Positions 1 through 9,401 of a stretch of DNA of 64,000 nt are shown here, piece after piece. Source of the stretch: Bradyrhizobium sp. (lineage in GTDB: Bacteria; Pseudomonadota; Alphaproteobacteria; Rhizobiales; Xanthobacteraceae). The stretch spans positions 1-64,000 of the forward strand of contig NZ_DAHUXJ010000020.1 in NCBI RefSeq assembly GCF_027307225.1. The letters are read 5' to 3'. The notes under the pieces were generated by a model. That model was not told where the DNA came from. It was given only the letters and a program-made list of their open reading frames with translations, and made no database searches. Both the position numbers and the translations under genes were made by a program. Numbering within the stretch: the first letter of the stretch is position 1; each line of letters opens with the position of its first letter.

Positions 1-980
<980 letters not shown>

Positions 981-1312
981 CTAATGTATCTCCTTGGACG
1001 AGCAGGTCCCGATTCAACAAAGCTCTTCTGAGGCGGCTTTAACATGGATGCCGGTTGGGCCAAAACCAGGCAACCCCGGCAAACCGCTGATTAAACGAAA
1101 GTCTGATAACGCCAATTCTTTTCCCTCCCCCTTGCGGGGAGGGTCGGCGAGCGCGAGCGAGCCGGGGTGGGGGTTTCAAAAAAATTGCTCCATTGAACAC
1201 TTCCGGACGACACAAGCACCCCCACCCGACCGCCGCTTCGCGACGGCCACCCTCCCCGCGCGTTCCGCGGGGGAGGGATAAGAGCGACGCTGTCGAATAC
1301 GATTGCGCCGGT
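981..1312. other. Intergenic region between mrp and the TRAP gene
   Basis: No gene is seen. It contains the TRAP gene's ribosome binding site near 990 and the inverted GC-rich repeats. Any TRAP promoter would lie between about 1000 and 1120; no clear -35/-10 pair is evident. Confidence 0.6.
1123..1280. repeat. Two inverted GC-rich palindromic repeats
   Basis: Positions 1123-1172 carry CCCTCCCCC with its complement GGGGAGGG and then CCGGGGTGGGGGT. Positions 1217-1277 carry the same motif inverted (ACCCCCACCC, then CACCCTCCCC and GGGGGAGGG). The two copies face each other between a gene start and a gene stop. I recognise this as a very common intergenic repeat of Bradyrhizobium-type genomes. 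It can form strong hairpins and may end the mrp transcript. Confidence 0.75.
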
Positions 1313-2443
1313 TCACGCCGCGGCGATGGCGTCCTTGAGTTGATCGCGGACCTTGGCTCCGATCTCGCGATAGATCGCAGCATGCAGCCCTTTCGGCTCG
1401 CTCTCGACCACCGGGGTTCCGGCATCGGAGGTAGTGCGGATCGACATGTGCAGCGGGATTTCGCCGAGAAACGGCACCCCAAGACGCTCGGCCTCGTGCC
1501 TCGCACCGCCATGGCCGAAAATATCGGACTGGGTACCGCAATGCGGGCACCGGAAATAGCTCATGTTCTCGATGATGCCGAGCACGGGTACGTTGACCTT
1601 AGTGAACATCGCCAGTCCCCGTCGCGCATCGATCAGCGACAGATCCTGCGGCGTCGAGATGATGACGGCGCCCTTGAGCGGCACCGTCTGTGCGAGCGTG
1701 AGCTGCGCGTCCCCGGTGCCAGGCGGCATGTCGACCACGAGAACGTCGAGCGTGCCCCAAGCGACGTCGCGCAGCATCTGCGTGACCGCCGACATCACCA
1801 TCGGCCCGCGCCAGATCATCGCGGTCTCCTCTTCCACGAGAAAGCCGATCGACATGATCGAAAGGCCGAAACGCTGAAGCGGAATCATCTTGCGGTCGAC
1901 GTTGAGCTGCGGCTTCTCGCGAATACCGGTCAAGCGCGGCACCGACGGCCCGTAAATGTCGGCATCGAGCAGGCCGACGCGCAGGCCGAGATCGCGCAAG
2001 CCGAGCGCCAGGTTGAGCGCGGTGGTGGACTTTCCAACGCCGCCCTTTCCGGAAGCCACCGCAATGATGGCAGCAACGCCCGGAATTTCCGCCTGCCGCG
2101 ACATTGGCGAAGGCCCGCCTTGTGGCGGCCGATGGCTTGCGACGTTCTGCACACCGGGAGCATGACGATGTGGCGCCGGCGGAGCAGCCGCTCCTGCCTT
2201 GCGTTCGGCGGTCAGAGCAACCATCGCAACCTCGACGCCGGGAATGGCGCGCACGGCGGACTCGGCCGCCGCACGCACGCCTTCCCAGGCGCGCGCTTCG
2301 CTCGCCTCGACGTTGATGGAAAAGAACACCTTGCCGTCACCGGCCGAGATCGGCGACAGCACACCTGCATTGGTGAGGCCCACGCCGCGCGGCGTGGCCA
2401 CCTTGGCAAGAGCGTCCTGAACCTGTTGTTGCGTCACGCCCAC
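1313..2443 (-). CDS. mrp: Mrp/ApbC/NBP35-family iron-sulfur cluster carrier ATPase
   Basis: A cytosolic P-loop ATPase that carries and transfers [4Fe-4S] clusters to apo-proteins. The N-terminal ~80 residues are the MIP18/DUF59-like domain. A variable Pro/His-rich linker follows, then the deviant Walker A GKGGVGKS at residues 132-139, DADIYGPSVPR, the switch VVDMPPGTGD, and the cluster-binding CPHC motif near residue 290. The 376 residues are normal for the alphaproteobacterial form. The start is GTG at 2443 with AGGAG seven bases before it. It stands alone, with a VOC gene upstream on the same strand. Confidence 0.96.
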   Translation of the reverse strand: MGVTQQQVQDALAKVATPRGVGLTNAGVLSPISAGDGKVFFSINVEASEARAWEGVRAAAESAVRAIPGVEVAMVALTAERKAGAAAPPAPHRHAPGVQNVASHRPPQGGPSPMSRQAEIPGVAAIIAVASGKGGVGKSTTALNLALGLRDLGLRVGLLDADIYGPSVPRLTGIREKPQLNVDRKMIPLQRFGLSIMSIGFLVEEETAMIWRGPMVMSAVTQMLRDVAWGTLDVLVVDMPPGTGDAQLTLAQTVPLKGAVIISTPQDLSLIDARRGLAMFTKVNVPVLGIIENMSYFRCPHCGTQSDIFGHGGARHEAERLGVPFLGEIPLHMSIRTTSDAGTPVVESEPKGLHAAIYREIGAKVRDQLKDAIAAA

Positions 2444-2498
2444 GGGGCATCTCCTATAATTTTCGGATGCGACCGTTAGAGCGGTTCAGCCCTAAAAG

Positions 2499-2936
2499 CT
2501 AGCGCTTGCCGGGGTCGTCGGTGCGCATCGTGGGCGCCGATCCGCCCTGCTCCTTGGCGGCCTCGTAGTTCAGCTCGATCATCACGCCGTTGGGGTCGTT
2601 GACGAAGATCTGCCAGAGGTCGCCGCCCGGAACCTGCCGCGCATCGAATGGCATGTCCTTCGACTTGAGCCGCGTTTTCATGGCGTCAAAACCGCGGCTC
2701 ACGAACGCGACATGATGGACTACGCCGGAATCCGGCTTTTGTGCCTCTTCGGTCACCGAAATATCGACCAGATGGACCACCGCCTTGCCCTCGCTGTACA
2801 TCCAGGCGCCGGGAAAGGCGAAATTCGGCCGATCCCCGTTTTCAAGGCCCAGGACGTCCTCATAGAACCGAACGGTATCGGCGAGCTTGCGGGTCCGGAT
2901 ATTGAAGTGATCAAGCACGCCTACACTCATGCCCAT
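2499..2936 (-). CDS. VOC-family (glyoxalase/bleomycin-resistance fold) protein
   Basis: A 145-residue single-domain vicinal-oxygen-chelate protein. It opens with VGVLDHFNIRT, whose His is a likely metal ligand. VHHVAFVSRGFDAM follows in the middle, and a C-terminal FVNDPNGVMIELNY carries the usual metal-binding Glu. These metal positions fit a glyoxalase- or dioxygenase-like enzyme, but no substrate can be named. GGGAG lies nine bases before the ATG at 2936; a second ATG two codons later is an alternative. It lies 55 bp upstream of mrp on the same strand. Confidence 0.9.
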   Translation of the reverse strand: MGMSVGVLDHFNIRTRKLADTVRFYEDVLGLENGDRPNFAFPGAWMYSEGKAVVHLVDISVTEEAQKPDSGVVHHVAFVSRGFDAMKTRLKSKDMPFDARQVPGGDLWQIFVNDPNGVMIELNYEAAKEQGGSAPTMRTDDPGKR

Positions 2937-3088
2937 ATGGTTTCTCTCCCATTTTGTTTTGAAACTCGACTATCCGGCCATGCTAGCATAAAACCCAGCG
3001 CGCCCGCCAAATGGCAGCGTTACCGACCCCGCTCACACGGTCATTGCCCGGCCCAGGGTTGCGCCGGCAGAACCCCAGGATTGCACAA

Positions 3089-3958
3089 ATGGCTAAAGTC
3101 GCTTTTCTCGGTCTCGGCGTCATGGGATTCCCCATGGCAGGACACCTCGTCGTCAAGGGCGGCCACGAGGTGACGGTGTACAACCGGACGCCGGCCAAGG
3201 CCAAAGCATGGGCCGAGAAATTCAAGGGCAAGACTGCGGCCACTCCCAAAGCCGCCGCCGAAGGTCAGGATTTCGTGATGGCCTGCGTCGGCAACGACCA
3301 CGACCTTCGCGCGATCACGATCGGCGCTGACGGGGCGTTTGCCGGCATGAAGAAAGGCGCCACTTTCGTCGACCACACCACGGCGTCCGCCGAAGTCGCG
3401 CGCGAGCTCGACGCAGCCGCCAGCAAGGGGGGCTTCAAGTTCGTGGACGCGCCGGTGTCAGGCGGACAGGCTGGCGCCGAGAACGGTGTGCTCACGGTGA
3501 TGTGCGGCGGCAAGGAAGATGCCTTTGCCGGCGCCGAGCCGGTCATCGCAGCCTATGCCCGCATGTGCAAACTGCTCGGCCCCGCAGGCGCCGGTCAGCT
3601 CACCAAGATGGTCAACCAGATCTGCATCGCCGGCCTCGTGCAGGGCCTTTCGGAAGGCATCCATTTTGCGAAGAAGTCGGGCCTCGATATTGCGTCGGTG
3701 ATCGAAACCATCTCCAAGGGAGCGGCGCAGTCGTGGCAGATGGAGAACCGCTACAAGGCGATGAACGAGGGCAAATACGATTTCGGTTTTGCGGTGGAAT
3801 GGATGCGCAAGGACCTGTCGATCTGCATCTCGGAAGCCCGCCGCAACGGCGCGCATTTGCCGGTGACGGCGCTGGTCGATCAGTTCTACTCCGAAGTCGA
3901 GAAGATGGGCGGCAAGCGCTGGGATACTTGCAGCCTGCTGGCGCGGCTGGAGAAGTGA
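3089..3958 (+). CDS. NAD(P)-dependent beta-hydroxyacid dehydrogenase (3-hydroxyisobutyrate dehydrogenase family)
   Basis: A cytosolic oxidoreductase of 289 residues. The N-terminal Rossmann motif is FLGLGVMGFPMAGHL, the substrate-binding DAPVSGG lies near residue 118, and the catalytic-lysine motif GQLTKMVNQ lies near residue 170. This is the signature set of 3-hydroxyisobutyrate, tartronate semialdehyde and related dehydrogenases. The start at 3089 puts the glycine motif at the usual place and has AGGA upstream; the frame stays open back to 3011, but that extension is not family-like. It is transcribed divergently from the VOC gene. The exact substrate is uncertain. Confidence 0.94.
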   Translation: MAKVAFLGLGVMGFPMAGHLVVKGGHEVTVYNRTPAKAKAWAEKFKGKTAATPKAAAEGQDFVMACVGNDHDLRAITIGADGAFAGMKKGATFVDHTTASAEVARELDAAASKGGFKFVDAPVSGGQAGAENGVLTVMCGGKEDAFAGAEPVIAAYARMCKLLGPAGAGQLTKMVNQICIAGLVQGLSEGIHFAKKSGLDIASVIETISKGAAQSWQMENRYKAMNEGKYDFGFAVEWMRKDLSICISEARRNGAHLPVTALVDQFYSEVEKMGGKRWDTCSLLARLEK

Positions 3959-4111
3959 ACTCCGAGCCGCTTTCTCGAAAGCGGCTTTCTTAGGAACCAA
4001 CGCGGCTGAGTTGAGACGTCAATGGCCGGGTATGGACGAGCGGAAACAACGCCGCTCGCACGCCCGGCTACGATGAACCTATCGGCACTGTCCGAGACTA
4101 TGCGGCGAACT

Positions 4112-4351
4112 TCAGTAGCCGCCTCCGCCGCCGCCAGCCCTGCGGTCCGGATCATCGTCGTACCTGTAGTTGCTGTACGGGCTGGCATAGGGATCGGCAG
4201 CCTTAGGGCGCTGGTGCGTCACCCGCACATTTTTCTTCTTCATGTGCTTGGTGGTGGTGGTCGCCGCGCTGACCTCGGCGACAAGAGGTACGACGAGCAG
4301 CGACGTCGTGAACATCGAGAGCATCAAAATCCGAACCGCAAGTTTCCTCAT
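4112..4351 (-). CDS. Small exported basic protein, copy A
   Basis: 79 residues. An N-terminal signal peptide (MRKLAVRILMLSMFTTSLL to a cleavage region at SAA) is followed by a mature part of about 50 residues rich in Lys, Arg, Tyr and Asp, with DPYASPYSN, and a Gly tail. No known family is recognised. It is about 80% identical to the next gene upstream, so the two are a tandem duplication. The exported location follows from the signal peptide; the function is unknown. Confidence 0.75.
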   Translation of the reverse strand: MRKLAVRILMLSMFTTSLLVVPLVAEVSAATTTTKHMKKKNVRVTHQRPKAADPYASPYSNYRYDDDPDRRAGGGGGGY

Positions 4352-4399
4352 AAGTCCCTCCTCGTATGCGCTACCCCAATGGCACTCGACCGGTGAACT

Positions 4400-4636
4400 T
4401 CAATAGCCGCCGCCGGCGGCTTTCCGATCAGGATCATCTTCGTACCTGTTGTTGCTGTACGGGCTGGCATAGGGGTCGGCAGCTCTAGGTTTCTGGTGCG
4501 TTACCCGCACCTTTTTCTTCTTCATGTGCTTGGCGGCGGTGGTGGTCGCCGCGCTCGCCCCGGTGACCATCGGCGCCACCAGCAGCGACGTCGCGAACAT
4601 CGAGAGTATCAAAAGCCGAACCGCGATTTTCGCCAT
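4400..4636 (-). CDS. Small exported basic protein, copy B
   Basis: 78 residues and the paralogue of the adjacent gene. It shares the layout of signal peptide, a KHMKKKKVRVTHQ basic block, then ADPYASPYSN and a short Gly/Tyr tail (GGGY instead of GGGGGGY). GGAGAG precedes the ATG. The two genes are 48 bp apart and probably co-transcribed from the region to the right. Function is unknown. Confidence 0.75.
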   Translation of the reverse strand: MAKIAVRLLILSMFATSLLVAPMVTGASAATTTAAKHMKKKKVRVTHQKPRAADPYASPYSNNRYEDDPDRKAAGGGY

Positions 4637-4951
4637 CCTTCTCTCCTGTCAGGCAACAGCCCCAATGACAGGCGACACACCGCTCGAAAGCCGATATTCC
4701 CGAGGAACCAAATATGATCGCCGTCATGACAAGCAAGCAGACGAGCGAACGCGCGCCGCAGCTCGCACCGCGAGCGACGGCGGGCCTTCGGCTTGCGCCT
4801 CGCGACGACGTCATCGCGCCGATCGAGAGAAGTTAACTTAACCTCTCGTTAAGGAGAATTTTCGGCTTCTTAAGGCACCTCTTAAGAATTTGGCGGCACA
4901 GATAGATAATGCAAAAGCTCGCCTCTTCGCGGGCAGGATTTGTGTTGTTTG
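4637..4951. other. Divergent intergenic region
   Basis: It lies between the small exported genes (leftward) and the histidine kinase (rightward). No gene is supported. Around 4833-4886 there are AT-rich dyads, with GTTAACTTAAC followed by CTTAAGGCACCTCTTAAG, the most AT-rich stretch nearby and a plausible promoter/operator for one or both directions. Confidence 0.4.
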
Positions 4952-6556
4952 ATGAGTAATTCCGCTGAAAAGCCAGAAGTCGTACAGCTTCCGGCTGACC
5001 CGCCCGCCGTGGCGCCTGTCGCCAGCCGGCGCGCTGCGGCGCAGCGGGTGCGGGAGGCACGCGATCGGTTAACGTCCTCAAGCGGAACCCGCCCGGCTTT
5101 CGACAGCGAACTGCTCCGGCAATACGCGCAGACCCGCCTGTCGGCATCCTACGTCGTCATGCTGCTGATCGTGGCAACCGGCGTCCTGTTCGGTTTCTGG
5201 ATGCCGCCGGTTTCGGCCGCGGCATGGACCTGCGGCCTGCTCTGCGTTCACACCGCGATCATCCGCAGTTGCGGCCAGTTCATTTCGGCCCAGCCGAAGC
5301 TGATCGAAATCCGCAGGTGGCGCACCCGCTTCATCGTTCTCGATCTGCTCTATGGCCTCGGCTGGACCGCGCTACTGATTCACCCGTCCGGCTTCGATCC
5401 GGTTTCCAATACGCTGATCATGTTCCTGATGCTGCTGGTGGTCGCGGTATCTAGCATGCTCGCGGCAAGCCTGCCGATCGCAGCGCTCGCAGCCACTGCA
5501 CCCGTGACGGCGGCGATCGCGGTCAATTTCGCGCTCAGCGGCACTTTCGACAACTACGTGCTGGCGCTGCTTGCGATCGCAGCGGAAGGTTATTTCGCCC
5601 TGTTGGCACACCGCCTCCATACGGCGACCCTGGCGACACTGGAAGCGCGCGCCGAAAAGGACGCGCTGATCGGCGAACTCGAGCAGGCCAAGGCGATCTC
5701 GGACGAAGCGCGGCACCGCGCCGAAGCCGCGAACGTCGCCAAATCGCGCTTTCTTGCGCAAATGAGTCACGAACTGCGGACACCGCTGAACGCCATTCTC
5801 GGCTTCTCCGAGGTGATGAAGAGCGAGATCTTTGGCGCGCATGCCGTTCCCGTCTATCGCGAATATTCCGCTGACATTCACAATTCCGGCGTTCACCTGC
5901 TCAACCTCATCAATGAGATCCTGGACCTGTCGCGCATCGAAGCCGGCCGCTACGAACTCAACGAAGAAGCGGTCTCGCTGGTGCATGTCGTCAGCGACTG
6001 CCACCATCTCTTGAAGCTGCGCGCCTCCAACCGCGGCATCACCATTCACGAAGTCTTCGAACATGCCATGCCGCGCATCTGGGGCGACGAACGCGCGGTG
6101 CGCCAGATCGTGCTGAACCTGTTGTCGAACTCGATCAAGTTCACACCGCAAGGCGGCGAGATCTGGCTCAAGGTCGGCTGGACCGCATCCGGCGGGCAAT
6201 ACCTCACCGTCAAGGATACCGGGTCCGGCATCGCGGAGGAAGAAATCCCGATCGTGCTGGCCTCGTTCGGACAAGGCTCCAACTCCATCAAGTCGGCGGA
6301 ACAGGGCGCGGGCCTCGGATTGCCGATCGCCAAAAGCCTGATCGACATGCATGGCGGCACCTTCACGCTGAGATCGAAGATCCGGATCGGCACCGAGGTG
6401 ATCGTCACCTTCCCGCCCGAACGCGTGATGTCGGCGCTCGGCCCGATGTCGGAGGACGCGCCGCCCCTGCAGCCGGACCATGCGGGGGCGAGGGCGGGCG
6501 AAACACCAACGGTGAGCCGCAACAAGGCAATCCTGAGCGCCGGAACCGGATTGTGA
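4952..6556 (+). CDS. Membrane sensor histidine kinase, PAS-less
   Basis: A two-component sensor of 534 residues. About five to six hydrophobic segments occupy residues 65-220, followed by a coiled linker. The HisKA domain has the phosphoacceptor in MSHELRTPLN (His near 273). The ATPase domain has the N box NLLSNSIKFTPQGG, G1 DTGSGIAEEEIP and G2 GAGLGLPIAKS. No receiver domain or partner regulator gene is adjacent, so it is an orphan kinase. The kinase core resembles the PleC/PdhS-type HisKA kinases of Rhizobiales. ATG 4952 is preferred over TTG 4940 because AGGA lies upstream and the family usually starts with Met-Ser/Thr. Confidence 0.93.
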   Translation: MSNSAEKPEVVQLPADPPAVAPVASRRAAAQRVREARDRLTSSSGTRPAFDSELLRQYAQTRLSASYVVMLLIVATGVLFGFWMPPVSAAAWTCGLLCVHTAIIRSCGQFISAQPKLIEIRRWRTRFIVLDLLYGLGWTALLIHPSGFDPVSNTLIMFLMLLVVAVSSMLAASLPIAALAATAPVTAAIAVNFALSGTFDNYVLALLAIAAEGYFALLAHRLHTATLATLEARAEKDALIGELEQAKAISDEARHRAEAANVAKSRFLAQMSHELRTPLNAILGFSEVMKSEIFGAHAVPVYREYSADIHNSGVHLLNLINEILDLSRIEAGRYELNEEAVSLVHVVSDCHHLLKLRASNRGITIHEVFEHAMPRIWGDERAVRQIVLNLLSNSIKFTPQGGEIWLKVGWTASGGQYLTVKDTGSGIAEEEIPIVLASFGQGSNSIKSAEQGAGLGLPIAKSLIDMHGGTFTLRSKIRIGTEVIVTFPPERVMSALGPMSEDAPPLQPDHAGARAGETPTVSRNKAILSAGTGL

Positions 6557-6598
6557 GGCACGCTTGGCAAGCAACGGATTTGGCTTCACAATCAAACG

Positions 6599-6808
6599 AT
6601 GAGCATAGAGACACCGTGTATCGCAGTCTGCATGATCGATCCCAGAACGAACCTTTGCTTCGGTTGCGGGCGGACGCTTGGCGAAATCGCGCGCTGGCAT
6701 CGCATGGAGAGTGCGGAGCGTCTTTCGCTGATGGCGGAACTGCCGGCGCGCATGAGCGATGCAGGTTTGAAGCGGATCGAACCGGCCAGGCGCTCGAAGG
6801 CCGGCTGA
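6599..6808 (+). CDS. DUF1289 family protein
   Basis: A 69-residue cysteine-rich protein with the family pattern TPCIAVC, nine residues, then [14 protein letters not shown]. The four Cys probably bind a metal; biochemical function is not established. It is followed 19 bp later by the aspartic protease gene, a pairing I recall as common in alphaproteobacteria, which suggests co-transcription. Confidence 0.9.
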   Translation: MSIETPCIAVCMIDPRTNLCFGCGRTLGEIARWHRMESAERLSLMAELPARMSDAGLKRIEPARRSKAG

Positions 6809-6827
6809 AAGACGTGCGGGGTGCGCG

Positions 6828-7349
6828 ATGAGCCGCATGCTCCTGGTCCTTGCCGTATTGATCGCGACGGTGGGCGCCGTCGTCGCCTATGGCGACCCTC
6901 ACCAGATTGCGCGAGCCAAAAGCACCGTGTCCAGCACGGTCTCGGACCTGCTGCGTCCATACATGTCCTCGGTCCGCAGCGTGCAGATTTCGCGCGGCCA
7001 GGGCGGCGAATTCGCGCTGCAGGCGAAGATCAACGGCGTCAATGCGCCGATGGTGATCGATACCGGCGCCACATCGGTGGTGCTCACCTACGAGACCGCG
7101 AAGGCGGCCGGGCTTCCGCTCGAAATCCTCGAATATGACGTCGACCTCGAAACCGCGAGCGGTCACACCAAAGCGGCACGGCTGACGCTCGACCGCCTCT
7201 CCATCGGCAAGCTCGTCGAACGTTCGGTGCCGGCGCTGGTGGTACCGCACGGGCAGATGAAAACCAATCTGTTGGGGATGAGTTTTCTGGATCGGCTGGA
7301 AAGCTGGGAAGTGCGCCCCGACAGCCTGATGCTGCGCGGCTATCCGTAG
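6828..7349 (+). CDS. Retropepsin-like aspartic protease, TIGR02281 type
   Basis: 173 residues. An N-terminal membrane anchor (LLVLAVLIATVGAVVAYG) is followed by a single retropepsin lobe with the catalytic motif VIDTGATSVVL near residue 68 and the flap/hydrophobic region LLGMSFLDRLESWEV near the C-terminus. Such clan AA proteases act as homodimers, here facing the periplasm. The substrate is unknown. It sits downstream of DUF1289 and converges on dusA. Confidence 0.92.
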   Translation: MSRMLLVLAVLIATVGAVVAYGDPHQIARAKSTVSSTVSDLLRPYMSSVRSVQISRGQGGEFALQAKINGVNAPMVIDTGATSVVLTYETAKAAGLPLEILEYDVDLETASGHTKAARLTLDRLSIGKLVERSVPALVVPHGQMKTNLLGMSFLDRLESWEVRPDSLMLRGYP

Positions 7350-7411
7350 CGCACGATCGCTCGCGACCAACGCGCATGCGTTTGCGCGGAGATCATGCGC
7401 AACAAGAGTCT

Positions 7412-8401
7412 CTACGCCGCGATTGCCGCTGGCGCGCGATCACCGACCAAGGCGATCGCATCGCGCAATACATCGACACCGGCGCCGGCCTTTACCCCGT
7501 GCTCGGCGAGATGGCGGCGGAAGGCGCGTGCGCCGGGCACGCCATGGAACGCGCCGACGAAATGCCTGGTAATCGCGTGCAGCCGCGTGGCGGCGGCAAG
7601 CTCGCGCGCAATATAAGGCATCATCGCTTCGAACACGTCCTTCATCGTGGCGTGCGGCGACGGCTCGCCGAACAATTCGCGATCGACGCCGAGCAGCCGC
7701 CACGGCTCCTGATAGGCGGCGCGCCCTAGCATCACGCCATCGACATGGAGAAGATGCTGCTTCGCCTCATCGAGGCTGCGGACCCCGCCATTGATGATGA
7801 CAGGCACATGCGGCATCGCCGCCTTCAGGCGGTAAACGCTGTCGTAGTCGAGCGGCGGGATCTCGCGATTTTCCTTCGGCGACAATCCGCTGAGCCAGGC
7901 CTTGCGTGCATGAACGATCAGCACATCGGCGCCTGCCGCCACGACGGCGCGCGCGAGCGTATCGAGCGCTGTTTCCGGATCCTGGTCGTCGATGCCGATC
8001 CGGCATTTGACCGTGACCGGTATCGCGACCGCTGCCTTCATCGCCGCCACGCAGGACGCGACCAGATCGGGCTCCGCCATCAGGCAGGCGCCGAAACGTC
8101 CCTCCTTCACCCGATCCGACGGACAACCGACATTGAGATTGATCTCGTCGTAGCCAAGGTCCTCGCCGATTTTCGCCGAGGCCGCGAGATCGCGGGGATT
8201 GGAGCCACCGAGCTGAAGCGCGACTGGATGCTCGCCTGCATCGAACGCGAGCAGCCGCCGCCGATCGCCGTGCAGGATGGCGCCTGACGTCAGCATCTCC
8301 GTGTAGAGCCGGCCGCGCCGCGTCATCAGGCGATGGAACATCCGGCAATGCCGGTCGGTCCAATCCATCATGGGGGCGACGGAGAAGCGATGAGCTAACA
8401 T
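7412..8401 (-). CDS. dusA: tRNA-dihydrouridine(20/20a) synthase DusA
   Basis: FMN enzyme that reduces U20/U20a in the tRNA D-loop with NADPH. The 329 residues contain the FMN-barrel start FSVAPMMDWTDRH, the catalytic cysteine in LNVGCPSDRV, VTVKCRIGID, VIINGGVRS for phosphate binding, and DGVMLGRAAYQEPW. The C-terminal helical tRNA-binding domain is intact. The DusA-specific opening MMDWTDRHCRMFHRL separates it from DusB and DusC. Confidence 0.97.
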   Translation of the reverse strand: MLAHRFSVAPMMDWTDRHCRMFHRLMTRRGRLYTEMLTSGAILHGDRRRLLAFDAGEHPVALQLGGSNPRDLAASAKIGEDLGYDEINLNVGCPSDRVKEGRFGACLMAEPDLVASCVAAMKAAVAIPVTVKCRIGIDDQDPETALDTLARAVVAAGADVLIVHARKAWLSGLSPKENREIPPLDYDSVYRLKAAMPHVPVIINGGVRSLDEAKQHLLHVDGVMLGRAAYQEPWRLLGVDRELFGEPSPHATMKDVFEAMMPYIARELAAATRLHAITRHFVGAFHGVPGARAFRRHLAEHGVKAGAGVDVLRDAIALVGDRAPAAIAA

Positions 8402-8759
8402 ACTGTTTTCATTTATTTTTGCAGCGCGAGTCGGTCCAAGGATTTCTGGGCCGACAACTGATCGGAGTCATAGACGTAAAGCATTTTCCTTTCTTTTCAA
8501 TGGCTTGATCAGAGGACTCGGTTATTTTCGCTTATTTCAGCCCTGCCCGGTACTGCACGGCAGTACCAAAATCCGCGCGCAGTACCGCCCGTCGACAAAG
8601 TGTTCTGCCGATGCCAACTTCGACAGATCGTCGAATTTAAAATGGGAATGGCACTGTCGTGATACAGACGCCTGACCGATCCGCTATGCCGCGTCTGGTC
8701 GAGGAAGCGAGTGCATCAGGTAAAAATTCTCGGTTCAGGCCAAAGTCAGGCGGCCGACA
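8402..8759. other. Intergenic region with an operator-like palindrome
   Basis: No gene is supported. At 8549-8567 there is a perfect dyad, GGTACTGC-ACG-GCAGTACC, and a third half site GCAGTACC follows at about 8579. It lies about 150 bp upstream of dusA and could bind a dimeric regulator. The AzoR-like gene ends at the right edge. Confidence 0.4.
8549..8567. promoter_or_regulatory. 8-bp inverted repeat, possible operator
   Basis: GGTACTGC and GCAGTACC are separated by three bases, with a further GCAGTACC half site about 12 bp to the right. Spacing and symmetry suit a TetR-, MarR- or HxlR-like dimer; no cognate regulator gene is next to it. Confidence 0.3.
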
Positions 8760-9386
8760 CTAAAATCGCTTGGCCAACTCGGCCAGACGGCCGTGCGCGA
8801 TGTCGCGCGCTGCCTTGATCGGTTCGCCCGGCCCCGTTGTCGGCCCGATCGGCACGAATCGAACATCGCTGATGCCGATGAAGCGCAGCGCCTCGCGCAG
8901 GTAAGGCGTGGCCATATCCGTTCGGCCACGACTCATGCCGGTGACGAAGTCGCCGCCGCTTGCAACGATCACAATTGTCGGCCGGTCCTTGAGCAGCGGC
9001 TGGTAGCCCGCCGACGGATCGAAGCGAAACGTAAGGTCGGGTTGAACGATGACATCGAACCACTGCTTCAGCTTGTAGGGAATGCTGAAGTTCCACATGG
9101 GTGTCGAGATCAGCACGCGGTCGGCAAGCGCGAGGCGAACCGCGATACGCTCGGCGGCCGCGAAGGCGTCGCGTTGCGAGTCAGTGAAGGCCCGCCCGTT
9201 CATCCGGGCATATTTCGCCTCCAGTACATAACCTTCGAATTCCGGCAGATGATCGCGCCAGGGATTCATGACGTCGATGTCCCACTCGGGCCGCATCTTG
9301 TGAAAACCTTCGAGGAAAGCGCGGGCGCCAGCCGCAGATTCAGACTCGGCGCGTGGCGAGCACTCCAGATGGAAGACCTTGGGCAT
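8760..9386 (-). CDS. AzoR-like FMN-dependent NAD(P)H:quinone/azo oxidoreductase
   Basis: A 208-residue flavodoxin-fold reductase. The FMN phosphate-binding opening is VFHLECSPRAESE, the family motif TPMWNFSIPYKLKQWFDVI is near residue 95, and ASGGDF lies near residue 140. These enzymes take two electrons from NAD(P)H to quinones or azo bonds. It is the last gene of the long minus-strand cluster, 15 bp after the SMP-30/isochorismatase gene, so it may recycle a quinone-type intermediate or protect against one. Confidence 0.92.
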   Translation of the reverse strand: MPKVFHLECSPRAESESAAGARAFLEGFHKMRPEWDIDVMNPWRDHLPEFEGYVLEAKYARMNGRAFTDSQRDAFAAAERIAVRLALADRVLISTPMWNFSIPYKLKQWFDVIVQPDLTFRFDPSAGYQPLLKDRPTIVIVASGGDFVTGMSRGRTDMATPYLREALRFIGISDVRFVPIGPTTGPGEPIKAARDIAHGRLAELAKRF

Positions 9387-9401
9387 AACTGAGAGGCCCC
9401 G

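Noticed and set aside
1123..1280. GC-rich repeats as part of the CTAG palindrome family
   Set aside because: They lack CTAG ends and share no stem sequence; they match a separate common repeat type.
4485..4814. 109-residue minus-strand frame upstream of copy B
   Set aside because: It runs in another frame through the copy B gene and has no domain features.
5372..6838. Long minus-strand frame of 488 residues opposite the sensor kinase
   Set aside because: Antisense shadow of the GC-rich kinase gene, rich in Arg/His/Asp without domains.
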